DNA from: an uncultured Coprococcus sp.
Lineage (GTDB): Bacteria; Bacillota; Clostridia; Lachnospirales; Lachnospiraceae
Direction of reading: 5' to 3'
Assembly (NCBI GenBank): GCA_947632705.1
Contig: CANRQE010000011.1
Location: 1 to 52,109 of the forward strand
DNA length: 52,109 nucleotides
Of this stretch, positions 33,689 through 41,804 are shown piece after piece. Numbering within the stretch: the first letter of the stretch is position 1; the number at the start of each line of letters is the position of its first letter. Both the position numbers and the translations under genes were made by a program. A model generated the notes under the pieces. The model was not told where the DNA came from. It saw only the letters and a list, made by a program, of their open reading frames with translations, and ran no database searches.

Positions 33689-34497
33689 AGACCGATAATC
33701 AGATACAGGAACAAAAAAATACCACGGGAAGAGCGGCAAATCGCAGCCAGTACATGTTTGTCATCAGAGAGCTGACATCCAGGGAAATTAAACGAAAATA
33801 TGCGAGAAGCAATTTGGGAATCATATGGAGCGTCTTAAATCCGTTACTGCACATGGCTGTTATGTCTCTGATATTTTCAACCATGTTTAAACGTTCAATC
33901 GAAAATTTTCCGATTTACTATCTGACAGGACATCTTTTCTGGGATTTATTTAGCGGAACTACCAATGCATCCATGACGGCACTTGTGGATAACAGAAGCC
34001 TGCTGTTAAAAGTTAAGCTGCCGAGACAGACATTTGTTTTGGCCCGAACCTATACGGCGCTTGTAAATTTTGGTTACTCATGCATTGCCTATGTTGTTAT
34101 GCTGCTGATCTTTCGCATAAAACCGGCATGGACAATGTTTTTGTTTCCAATAGACGTTATTTTTACACTTTTATTTGCAATGGGGATTGGATATGCGCTT
34201 TCAATCATTTATGTTTTTTTTGCGGACATCAAACATCTTTATTCCATTGTATTGACAATGTGGGTGTATATGTCGGCATTATTTTATCCGGTAAGCAGAT
34301 TGCCGGAAGTGATGCAGAAAGTAGTCTCTCATAATCCTGTTTATATTATGATTACATTTGCCCGTGAGAGCGTTATGTATGGACAGGTTCCGGAGCTTTC
34401 AATGTGGATCCAGCTCATACTTTGGTCATTGGGAAGCTTTTCAATTGGATATCTGATTTTCAAAAAGAAAGAGAATATGGTTATGCAGAAAATATAA
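33685..34497 (+). CDS. ABC-2 type polysaccharide export permease
   Basis: A 270-residue membrane subunit of the Wzm/TagG type, which moves lipid-linked polysaccharide across the membrane. The family hallmark is RELTSREIKRKYARSNLGIIWSVLNPLLHMAVMSLIFSTMF at the N terminus (split here only for reading), followed by LFWDLFSGTTNASMTALVDNRSLLLKVKLPR and four further helices. The GTG start overlaps the upstream stop by four bases (GTGA), suggesting coupled translation; GGAAGG is rather far upstream. The ATPase partner is the next gene. Together they would export the glycan built by the two transferases. Confidence 0.92.
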   Translation: MKTDNQIQEQKNTTGRAANRSQYMFVIRELTSREIKRKYARSNLGIIWSVLNPLLHMAVMSLIFSTMFKRSIENFPIYYLTGHLFWDLFSGTTNASMTALVDNRSLLLKVKLPRQTFVLARTYTALVNFGYSCIAYVVMLLIFRIKPAWTMFLFPIDVIFTLLFAMGIGYALSIIYVFFADIKHLYSIVLTMWVYMSALFYPVSRLPEVMQKVVSHNPVYIMITFARESVMYGQVPELSMWIQLILWSLGSFSIGYLIFKKKENMVMQKI

Positions 34498-34537
34498 AAA
34501 TACGGATATCCATTATATAGATAATAAGGTAAAAAAA

Positions 34538-35797
34538 ATGAAATTAAGTTGTAGCATATCTAATTTATTATTAACGGGGGGTTCCCCGATTTTGCTGATT
34601 ATCATTTTGGTGGTCGTTTTCTTCCTGGTTGTTATGTGGATTGTCAACATGTATCTTCGGGAGCAAAGGAGAAAGCGGTCTCTGGCTGCAAGACAGGCGG
34701 CTGCAAAAAAAAGAGAAGCTGAGCAGAGAGCCGGTTTGCAAAGAACTCTGTCTCCAAAAAATGACGATGCGTCCATGGCTGGCAAGTATGAAAATATGGG
34801 AACCGGTCAATCCTCCCTCAGTATGCAGATTGCGGCATCAAAGGCGGAGCCTGATCCGGATATGCCTGTGGGCAGTACTTTAAAGGATGCGGTTGCAGCG
34901 GTACGGGCAGCTTCTTCTCCGATTGTGAATGCCGACATGGATTTTGATCAGCTGTGGAATCAGGTAGTGCAGGAAGTCGAGACCCTTGGCTTAACGATCA
35001 ATAAAGATGGGCCTGATTCTTTGAATCAGGAAGAAACAATGGAAGCGATGTATGGGAAGCCGATTATTCGTGTGGAATATGTAACCATGAGATTCAAGGT
35101 TTCGACCAGTACTGCATCCGGTTTGAAAGAATATATTATTCAGCGTGTTAAGCGTCAGGTTAATTACCGTACGTTCAGGGCATTGAATAATATTTCTTTT
35201 AATGTTTATAAAGGGGAGGTTGTTGGTATTATCGGAACCAATGGTTCCGGTAAAAGTACGCTTCTTAAAATTATTTCCGGCGCTTTAAAGCCTACAAAGG
35301 GCAGAGTCGTAATCGACCAAAAAAAGGTTCAGCTGTTGACGCTTGGTACCGGATTTGATGCTGAGCTGACTGCAAAGGAAAACGTATATTTAAATGGCTC
35401 CATTATTGGTTATTCCAAGGAATTTCTGGATGCACATTATAATGATATTGTTGAATTCGCTGAGCTGCAGGATTTTATGGATGAAAAGGTCAAAAACTTT
35501 TCGTCCGGAATGGTTTCCAGACTTGGTTTCGCAATAGCCACTATCGGCGATGCAGCAGAAATCCTGATTCTGGATGAGGTTTTAGCTGTTGGTGATGAAT
35601 TCTTCAGAAAGAAGAGCCTTGCAAGGATTAAGGAAATGATTCATGGAGGTTCTACTGTATTGATTGTTTCTCACAATATGGGAACGATTATTGAAAATTG
35701 TTCTAAGGTGGTCTGGATTGAGAAGGGCGAACTGATGATGGTAGGGGACCCGAAGGTAGTTTGTAAGGCATATCGAAATCAACATACCGGAGAATAA
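34538..35797 (+). CDS. Polysaccharide export ABC ATPase with N-terminal membrane anchor
   Basis: ATPase partner of the preceding permease, Wzt/TagH type. The ATPase domain (residues about 175-415) has GTNGSGKST near 233-241, the signature FSSGMVSRL, ILILDEVLAVGDE and the SHNM H-loop, and the LTLGTGFDAELTAKENV phrase typical of the subfamily. Unusually, about 170 residues come first: a membrane segment (ILLIIILVVVFFLVVMWIV, about residues 18-36), a basic helix rich in Arg/Lys/Ala, and a disordered-looking linker. Normal members start directly with the ATPase and may carry a C-terminal sugar-binding domain, which is missing here. AAGG precedes the ATG. ATPase identity is sure; the purpose of the anchor is not. 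Confidence 0.9.
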   Translation: MKLSCSISNLLLTGGSPILLIIILVVVFFLVVMWIVNMYLREQRRKRSLAARQAAAKKREAEQRAGLQRTLSPKNDDASMAGKYENMGTGQSSLSMQIAASKAEPDPDMPVGSTLKDAVAAVRAASSPIVNADMDFDQLWNQVVQEVETLGLTINKDGPDSLNQEETMEAMYGKPIIRVEYVTMRFKVSTSTASGLKEYIIQRVKRQVNYRTFRALNNISFNVYKGEVVGIIGTNGSGKSTLLKIISGALKPTKGRVVIDQKKVQLLTLGTGFDAELTAKENVYLNGSIIGYSKEFLDAHYNDIVEFAELQDFMDEKVKNFSSGMVSRLGFAIATIGDAAEILILDEVLAVGDEFFRKKSLARIKEMIHGGSTVLIVSHNMGTIIENCSKVVWIEKGELMMVGDPKVVCKAYRNQHTGE

Positions 35798-35872
35798 TCT
35801 TTCAATATAGAATGAATCATTCCGTTTATAAAAAAACAGAAGAATTGAATAAATAAAGGCAGGTGAATATAT

Positions 35873-37939
35873 ATGCGGATGAAAATTTATAATTTTCTGG
35901 TAAACCGTCATAGTGGAATACGAAGTCGTTATCATAGATTTCATGACAATGGCGGATTATTCAGAAGAGGATTTTCATATGTATATTTACTTTGTCTTAA
36001 TTTTTGTTATTATATCTTATTTTTCCATTTTTTAGATCAGCCTGAACAGGTAGCGGTATATGAAGAAAAAAATCTGCCTGTCAATCAACCGGAATCGGAA
36101 CGAGGTGGGAATTATCCTTCGGAATATTCGGATTATATTGAGAATTTATCAAATTATGACGTCATTTCCTTCGATATTTTTGATACATTGATTTTCCGGC
36201 CGTTTTCCGAACCGACGGATGTATTTTTCTTTCTTGCTAAGGAACTTGGAATCCTGGATTTTAAAAGGATTCGGACAGAACAGGAATATCTGGCGAGAAC
36301 AGACTGTTATAAAGAAAAAGGCCATTATGAGGTAACTTTGACCGATATCTGGAAGCGGATTGAGCGGGAGACCGGCGTACCGGCAGAAAAAGGCATGCGG
36401 CTGGAGCAGGAGCTGGAAGAACGTTTTTGTTACGCCAATCCATTTATGCAGCAGGTCTTTCATGCGCTGCAGAAAAAGGGAAAGAAAATCCTTGTGGTGT
36501 CTGACATGTACCTTTCCGGAGAATTCCTGCTCCGGTTACTTGAAAAAAATGGATATACGGGGATATCGAAATTATATGTTTCCTGCGAATATGGCATGAG
36601 CAAGGGAAATGGGAAGCTGTATGAATTAGTAAAACGGGAATGGTCAGATGAAAAATCGTTTATTCATGTAGGAGATAATGAGAAGAGCGATGTCGGAATG
36701 GCAAAAAAATGTGGCTTTGCAAGTGCGTATTATGCAAATGTCAATAAAATGTCATTGTCTTTCCGTCCTTATGATATGTCCCCGGTGATAGGAGGAGCAT
36801 ATCGCGGAATTGTGAATAATCATCTGTATTGCGGGCTGCAAACGTACTCCATGGAATATGAATATGGTTTTATTTACGGAGGACTTTTTGTACTGGGATA
36901 CTGTTTTTTTATTCACGAATATTGCAAAAAGAACGGAATAGATAAGCTGTTGTTCCTTTCCCGGGATGGAGATATATTAAAACAGGTATATGACAGGCTA
37001 TACCCGGAAACAAATACATCCTATGTATATTGGTCCAGAACCGCAGCTATAAAATTAATGGCGCCGCATGACCGGTATGATTATTTCCGCAGGTTTTTGT
37101 ATCATAAGGTCAATCATAATATACCGATAAAAAAGATACTGCAGTCCATGGAGCTTGAGCTGCTTGGGGAAAAGCTTGATGGCTATCAGGACATGGATAC
37201 GGCCGGAAATCGTACGGACCTTGTCTTGCATTTAAATGATGTGCTGACTGACCGGAATGTGGATGCATTAAAACGCTTTCTTCAGCTTCACTTTGATGAA
37301 ATTATTGCTGCTTACAGGAATCAGGATGCAGCTGCAAAGGAGTATTATGCAAGAGAACTGGCAGGCGCAAATCTGGCAGCTGCAGTTGATATTGGATGGG
37401 CCGGCAGCGGAGCTATGTCCCTGTCTTATCTTGTAGAACGTGTCTGGAAGCTTCCGTGTGAAATAAGAGGGATCATTGCAGGAACGAATACGGTGCACAA
37501 TGTGGAGCCGGATGCCAGCGAGATATTCCTGCAATCGGGGAAACTGACTGCCTATCTGTTCTCACAGGCCCATAACCGGGACGTTATGAAAAAACATGAT
37601 CTGAATAAAGATTACAACGTGTATTGGGAACTGCTGTTATCGTCTCCGACCAGGCAGTTTACAGGCTTCGGATATGAGACGGAAGGGCAGGATAATGGCA
37701 GGCAGACCATTAAACTGAATTTCGGAAAAGAAGATATCAATCAGGAGGGAATCCGGGAAATTCAAAAGGGAATTCTGGATTTTGCGGAGATATATTACAG
37801 CCATTTTAAAGAGTATCCATATATGCTGCAGATCAGCGGAAGAGATGCATACGCACCGATGTTACTGGCGGCGGGGCATAAAGAGAAATATCTGAAAGAA
37901 ATAGAAAAAAGATTTCATCTGGAAATTGGCGTCAACTAG
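35873..37939 (+). CDS. HAD-type hydrolase fused to COG5610-like domain
   Basis: A 688-residue two-part protein. After an N-terminal basic region with one hydrophobic stretch (VYLLCLNFCYYILFFHFL) comes a HAD phosphatase-like domain: SFDIFDTLIF with the nucleophile and acid Asp residues, VVSDMYLSG, and HVGDNEKSDVGMAKK. From about residue 325 follows the second domain, with GIDKLLFLSRDGDILKQVY and AAAVDIGWAGSGAMSL, shared with the protein at 32312-33688. Such proteins are found in polysaccharide loci, but the substrate is not known. It is the last gene of the glycan locus and is followed by a terminator. Confidence 0.85.
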   Translation: MRMKIYNFLVNRHSGIRSRYHRFHDNGGLFRRGFSYVYLLCLNFCYYILFFHFLDQPEQVAVYEEKNLPVNQPESERGGNYPSEYSDYIENLSNYDVISFDIFDTLIFRPFSEPTDVFFFLAKELGILDFKRIRTEQEYLARTDCYKEKGHYEVTLTDIWKRIERETGVPAEKGMRLEQELEERFCYANPFMQQVFHALQKKGKKILVVSDMYLSGEFLLRLLEKNGYTGISKLYVSCEYGMSKGNGKLYELVKREWSDEKSFIHVGDNEKSDVGMAKKCGFASAYYANVNKMSLSFRPYDMSPVIGGAYRGIVNNHLYCGLQTYSMEYEYGFIYGGLFVLGYCFFIHEYCKKNGIDKLLFLSRDGDILKQVYDRLYPETNTSYVYWSRTAAIKLMAPHDRYDYFRRFLYHKVNHNIPIKKILQSMELELLGEKLDGYQDMDTAGNRTDLVLHLNDVLTDRNVDALKRFLQLHFDEIIAAYRNQDAAAKEYYARELAGANLAAAVDIGWAGSGAMSLSYLVERVWKLPCEIRGIIAGTNTVHNVEPDASEIFLQSGKLTAYLFSQAHNRDVMKKHDLNKDYNVYWELLLSSPTRQFTGFGYETEGQDNGRQTIKLNFGKEDINQEGIREIQKGILDFAEIYYSHFKEYPYMLQISGRDAYAPMLLAAGHKEKYLKEIEKRFHLEIGVN

Positions 37940-37992
37940 AATGCCGGCGTCCTCCATGCTCTGATGACAGCCTGGTGTAAATATTTATATGA

Positions 37993-38030
37993 AAAAAAGA
38001 GTCTGTAAACTGTAATTTACAGGCTCTTTT
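37993..38030. terminator. Bidirectional terminator between glycan locus and tRNA-Arg
   Basis: AAAAGAGTCTGTAAA (37995-38009) pairs with TTTACAGGCTCTTTT (38016-38030) around a 6-nt loop. It has T runs on both strands, so it can end both the glycan operon and the tRNA transcript. Confidence 0.88.
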
Positions 38031-38032
38031 CG

Positions 38033-38106
38033 CGTGCATGAGAGGATTCGAACCCCCGACACCTTGGTCCGTAGCCAAGTGCTCTATCCAGCTGAGCTAC
38101 ATGCAC
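38033..38106 (-). tRNA. tRNA-Arg (anticodon ACG)
   Basis: Minus-strand cloverleaf: acceptor GTGCATG/CATGCAC, D arm GCTC-AGCTGGATA-GAGC, anticodon stem CTTGG/CCAAG around CTACGGA giving ACG, and T arm with TTCGAAT. CCA is not encoded. A33-edited ACG (to ICG) reads CGU, CGC and CGA codons in bacteria with TadA. Confidence 0.97.
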
Positions 38107-38128
38107 GGGTTGCTTAGCAACAGATAAT

Positions 38129-38157
38129 ATTCTATAACAGTTCCAATAATTTGTCAA
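38129..38157 (-). promoter_or_regulatory. Promoter of tRNA-Arg
   Basis: Minus-strand TTGACA (38152-38157), 17 bp, TAGAAT (38129-38134). The -35 box is perfect. It overlaps the last codons of the pncC-like gene, which is on the same strand. Confidence 0.85.
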
Positions 38158-38599
38158 ATACAAATTCCACGCTTTTGGCCCTGACGACATTCCGTCCGAT
38201 ATCCCCAAACTGACAGGTGTAAGAGTACAGTCTGCCGCATACGGAAATTCCAAAACAGACCGTGCCGACAGGCTTTTTCCGGGTTCCTCCGCCGGGACCC
38301 GCAATACCCGATACAGATACTCCGATATCCGCCTGGTTACAGGCCGCAATACCTGCGGCCATTTCCTTTGCAACCTCCTCACTTACGACACCGTAGGTTT
38401 CAATGGTTTCTGGTTTCACTCCCAGATATCGCATTTTGGATTCATTGGAGTAAGTAATAATACCGGAATCCAGCACTTTGGATGCATCCGGGACATTGAT
38501 GAGGGTCGCCGTGATCATTCCACCGGTACAGCTTTCGGCACAGCTGATATGATATCCTTTTTCTATGAGTTTTTTTACAATGATAGTTTCCTTTTCCAT
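38132..38599 (-). CDS. pncC: Nicotinamide-nucleotide amidohydrolase (CinA C-terminal domain)
   Basis: A 155-residue stand-alone CinA C-terminal domain that deamidates NMN to nicotinate mononucleotide in NAD salvage. Motifs are complete: ISCAESCTGGMITATLI, GIITYSNESK, VSVSGIAGPGGGT and KPVGTVCFGI. The N-terminal half of the two-domain CinA protein is absent, as in PncC. The ATG overlaps the stop of the upstream relQ gene by one base (TAATG), so the two are translated from one mRNA. The tRNA-Arg promoter lies within its last codons. Confidence 0.93.
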   Translation of the reverse strand: MEKETIIVKKLIEKGYHISCAESCTGGMITATLINVPDASKVLDSGIITYSNESKMRYLGVKPETIETYGVVSEEVAKEMAAGIAACNQADIGVSVSGIAGPGGGTRKKPVGTVCFGISVCGRLYSYTCQFGDIGRNVVRAKSVEFVFDKLLELL

Positions 38600-39324
38600 T
38601 ACAGATTATCCTCAAATTTTTTCTGTGGGTGAATATCTTCCCCAAATATTTTATTTTTAATCTTTAACATTTCTTTATCCGTTTCCGTTATGATATCGGC
38701 ACAATGCTTCAATTCCTGATAAATTGTTTCAGAATCCTCAATTTCGTGTTTGTAACGGAGCTGGTGATCCAGGCTTGCCCAGAAGTCCATTGCAATTGTT
38801 CTGATCTGTACCTCTACCCGCATATTTCTGGTCTTATCGGCAAAAAAAACAGGAACCTCAAGAATCAGATGCAGGCTTCTGTATCCGTTTGGCTTTGGAT
38901 GACTGATATAGTCCTTGGCAGAAATCAGGACAATGTCATCCTGACCGATCAGCTTTTCTGCAACAGCATAAATATCATCGATGAAGGAACATATCACACG
39001 GATGCCGGCTACATCATTTAGATTATTTTTGATATTGGTAACGGAAACACGGCAGTTTTTGCTCTCCAGCTTTTTGGCAATACTGGCCGGACGCTTGATC
39101 CGTGTTTTGATAAATTCAATCGGGTTTCGTTTATAGCGTGTACTGAAATCGGCATTCAGAACCTCAAGCTTGGTCTGTACCTCTTTGATCGCACAGCTGT
39201 ACATCATCATCAGCTGCTCAAATTTGTTAATTTCTTCAACAAACGGATTCTTTTCAGGATAGAGCAGGGCGTCTATATATGTATTATTTGTATTGCTTCT
39301 ATGCAGCTCGTTTTGTTCATTCAT
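38599..39324 (-). CDS. relQ: Small alarmone synthetase (RelQ/YjbM type)
   Basis: A 241-residue GTP pyrophosphokinase that makes (p)ppGpp without the hydrolase and regulatory parts of Rel. Seen: KKLESKNCRVSVTNIKNNLNDVAGIRVIC for the synthetase core, ISAKDYISHPKPNGYRSLHL with the G-loop tyrosine, and VEVQIRTIAMDFWASLDHQLRY. The C terminus is helical, as in RelQ, which forms tetramers. The open frame runs to 39456, but that part would be a hydrophobic stretch unlike the family; AGGAGA seven bases before the ATG at 39324 gives the correct start. An extended -10 box TGTTATACT lies at 39353-39361. It is divergent from the methyltransferase-like gene. Confidence 0.93.
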   Translation of the reverse strand: MNEQNELHRSNTNNTYIDALLYPEKNPFVEEINKFEQLMMMYSCAIKEVQTKLEVLNADFSTRYKRNPIEFIKTRIKRPASIAKKLESKNCRVSVTNIKNNLNDVAGIRVICSFIDDIYAVAEKLIGQDDIVLISAKDYISHPKPNGYRSLHLILEVPVFFADKTRNMRVEVQIRTIAMDFWASLDHQLRYKHEIEDSETIYQELKHCADIITETDKEMLKIKNKIFGEDIHPQKKFEDNL

Positions 39325-39438
39325 GGCGTTCTCCTTTGCTTTACTGTCCTTTAGTATAACACAAAAATAATTGCTGTGGTATATCCCCGGAAAAAATGGT
39401 ATGATGAAAAATAAGTGTAAGAAAGACGGAGTAAGTGT

Positions 39439-40341
39439 ATGAGCATATTGGAACAAATGATAGCCGGTGAAAAAATTACCGATGCCTATGAGAACTGGAG
39501 AGATTATCGGAGGCGATTGACGGATTTTATTCTCTCACAGTGTATAGGAAGGCAGGAGATGCAGGCGGACGCAGACAAACAAATATCAGGAAAACCGGTT
39601 CTTGCCATCTGGGGAGCCGGAGCCTGCAATGACATAGATCTTGGCAGACTGACCCCGTATTTTTATCTGGTTTTGATTGACAGAGACCGGGAAAGCATGA
39701 TATCTGCCCTGCAGACCTATGGTCTGGATGAGACACAGGCAGTTTGTGCAGACCTGTTATTCTGGGATATTCCATATGATACATATGAATTACTGGAGCA
39801 TTTGTTAAGCGAAGCCGCAGATGCAGAACTGGTTATTGAATTTTTGCACCGGATTGCAGAAAAAAACAGTCATTCTATACGGATAGAAACAACAAGAAGC
39901 TTTAATTATAGTGTAGCAGTCGGACTGCATAGCCAGTTAAATGCGCGTCTGGCCGGATTGCTGTATAGCTATCGTAAGTATTACAGCAGAGAAGAACTGG
40001 AGGAATTTCATGCTGCTCTTCAGGCACTGAATCAGCTTGCAGTAACAAGATTAAACGATCTGATGTATACCGTTACGCACAGCAGTATCATCTGGGGATA
40101 TGAGCTTGCATCCATAGGGACAGGAGACACCGTTTCAGGACCGGAAGCTTTTTATCGCGCCGGAGCGGGACAGGTTCAGCCTGAGCATATAGAAGGGGCG
40201 TGGCAGTTGGAACAGGATATTGCCCTGCATAACGGAGGCGATATTGATGTAACAGCAGAGATAAGTCTGATCTGGCCGTTTTGCAGACAGGAGGGTTTGC
40301 AGAAAAGCTATGAAATGCGGCTGGTAGCAGCAAAAAAATAA
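39439..40341 (+). CDS. Methyltransferase-like (Rossmann-fold) protein, function unknown
   Basis: A 300-residue soluble protein. The phrase VLAIWGAGACNDIDLGRL followed by LVLIDRDRESM resembles the glycine-rich loop and acidic residue of SAM-dependent methyltransferases, and AVCADLLFWDIP would be the next strand. No clear substrate motif follows. The second half (residues 150-300) has no recognisable domain. The start has GGAG nine bases upstream. It is divergent from relQ and precedes the sigma-factor operon by 66 bp. SAM binding is inference from the one motif. Confidence 0.6.
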   Translation: MSILEQMIAGEKITDAYENWRDYRRRLTDFILSQCIGRQEMQADADKQISGKPVLAIWGAGACNDIDLGRLTPYFYLVLIDRDRESMISALQTYGLDETQAVCADLLFWDIPYDTYELLEHLLSEAADAELVIEFLHRIAEKNSHSIRIETTRSFNYSVAVGLHSQLNARLAGLLYSYRKYYSREELEEFHAALQALNQLAVTRLNDLMYTVTHSSIIWGYELASIGTGDTVSGPEAFYRAGAGQVQPEHIEGAWQLEQDIALHNGGDIDVTAEISLIWPFCRQEGLQKSYEMRLVAAKK

Positions 40342-40407
40342 AAATTTGGATGAGAGCCATAAAAAATATAATTTCAATCGTATTTTATTGTGAAGAAGGA
40401 GGAGCAG

Positions 40408-40935
40408 ATGACTGAGGAAGAATTTCAGGCATGTATGACGGCCATGACAGGCGGAGACAGGCAGGCTTTAAAGGCAGTTTATCATGCGTATCTGAAGCTG
40501 ATTTTTGCCGTTGTATATGATACAGTCAGACAGCGGGAAGAAGCAGAGGATATTACATCGGAATTTTTTATCAAGCTATTTCATATTGCAGGGACCTACC
40601 GTGCCGGAAACGGACATAAAAAATGGCTGGTAACCATTGCAAAAAACATGGCCATAGACAGGATCAGAAAAACAGGCAGAGAAACGCCCGCAGAGGTTTT
40701 GCCGGAACCGGAACAGGAGCAGCCTGAATTTACTGAACAGATTGTAAATCGTGTCACATTAAAACAGGCGGTTGCAGGGCTGAAGCCGGATGAAAGAGAG
40801 ATTCTGGACCTGAAAGCAGTCGGACAGTTTACATTTGCAGAGATTGCCCAGATGACAGGCAGACCGATGGGAACCGTAACCTGGCTGTATAACAGCGCAA
40901 TACAAAAACTAAGGAGGTGCAGGCAATGGATTTAG
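40408..40935 (+). CDS. ECF-type RNA polymerase sigma factor
   Basis: A 175-residue group 4 sigma factor that directs RNA polymerase to a special promoter set. Region 2 is seen in LKLIFAVVYDTVRQREEAEDITSEFFIKLF and in WLVTIAKNMAIDRIRK; region 4 in LKPDEREILDLKAVGQFTFAEIAQMTGRPMGTVTWLYNSAIQKLRR. A GTG at 40390 is in frame, but AAGGAGG at 40396-40402 sets the ATG at 40408. The last codons overlap the start of the next gene, a probable anti-sigma factor. Target promoters are unknown. A TATAAT lies at 40367-40372 just upstream, without a convincing -35 box. Confidence 0.92.
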   Translation: MTEEEFQACMTAMTGGDRQALKAVYHAYLKLIFAVVYDTVRQREEAEDITSEFFIKLFHIAGTYRAGNGHKKWLVTIAKNMAIDRIRKTGRETPAEVLPEPEQEQPEFTEQIVNRVTLKQAVAGLKPDEREILDLKAVGQFTFAEIAQMTGRPMGTVTWLYNSAIQKLRRCRQWI

Positions 40936-41684
40936 ATAACAATAAAAAGGAAACGCAAACAGAAAAAGAACTCGTAGAGGCATATCTGAATCAGTTAGCG
41001 CTTGATACCCCTGACCTGTGGGACCGGATTGAAGCCGGATTGGATGCAGAGGAATATCAGAATGCAGATCAGGCTGCAGATCAGAACGCTGTTATGAATG
41101 CAAAAGAAACTGTACAGGAAATCAAAGCAGGAAAGAAACCTAAACGAATGGCCGGTTGGATTGCTGCGGCCGTATCTCTGGCAGCAGTATTACTGGCTGC
41201 AATTCTTGTAGTACCGTTTTTGTCACATAGCGGAAGGATGGACAAAACAGAGGATTCCGGCAGGAATGAAGTTATGCCAGATGAGGAACTTGTGCAGTCT
41301 CAGGATTCGGCAAAAAACGAAAGCAATAGCGACGGTGTCGATTTTGGAAATGCGGAATCAAACGGAGAAGAGATTGAGAATTCGGACGGATTGGAGCATG
41401 ACTCATTAACAGAAGCTGCGGAAGAAAATGCCTCTGTAAATGGTATACAGCCGGAAGGGATTGTCTGTACCTTGGAAATCCTGAGCCGCACAGAAGAAAA
41501 CTGTCATTGTCGGATTATATCGATTGAAGAGAATTCCTTTGCACTCTCTGCCGGGACAGAGATAGAAATCATATGCATGGACGGGACTGTTGAGGCTGCC
41601 CAGGGCTCCGTTCTGACAGCGTTGCTGATTGAAAAACAGGAAAACGGAAAATACCTTGTAGCCATACAGAGACCGGAAGAATAA
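40926..41684 (+). CDS. Probable membrane anti-sigma factor
   Basis: A 252-residue single-span membrane protein. The N-terminal 70 residues are acidic and helical (KELVEAYLNQLALDTPDLWDRIEAGLD), as in cytoplasmic sigma-binding tails. One membrane helix follows (MAGWIAAAVSLAAVLLAAILVVPFL), then an acidic Asn/Ser/Glu linker and an outside domain of about 70 residues (VCTLEILSRTEENCHCRIISI). No zinc-finger HxxxCxxC motif is seen. The ATG lies 8 bases after AAGGAGG and overlaps the end of the sigma gene, a typical sigma/anti-sigma arrangement. The role as the sigma antagonist is inferred from context. Confidence 0.78.
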   Translation: MDLDNNKKETQTEKELVEAYLNQLALDTPDLWDRIEAGLDAEEYQNADQAADQNAVMNAKETVQEIKAGKKPKRMAGWIAAAVSLAAVLLAAILVVPFLSHSGRMDKTEDSGRNEVMPDEELVQSQDSAKNESNSDGVDFGNAESNGEEIENSDGLEHDSLTEAAEENASVNGIQPEGIVCTLEILSRTEENCHCRIISIEENSFALSAGTEIEIICMDGTVEAAQGSVLTALLIEKQENGKYLVAIQRPEE

Positions 41685-41804
41685 AAATTTAAAAAAATTC
41701 CATAAAAACGGAAAACGCATCCGTATATATCTATGAAAGATGCAGAGAATCAGCTTTCGGGCAGTGCATCTGCAAAAAAATTCAGATATAAAGGAGCGTT
41801 TTTT

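Noticed and set aside
38033..38106. tRNA-Arg 3' end next to the glycan locus as an island attachment site
   Set aside because: No integrase gene and no second copy of the tRNA 3' end were seen in the window.
39325..39456. N-terminal extension of RelQ to 39456
   Set aside because: It would add a hydrophobic Phe/His-rich stretch not found in the family; AGGAGA fixes the start at 39324, and the region is the divergent promoter.
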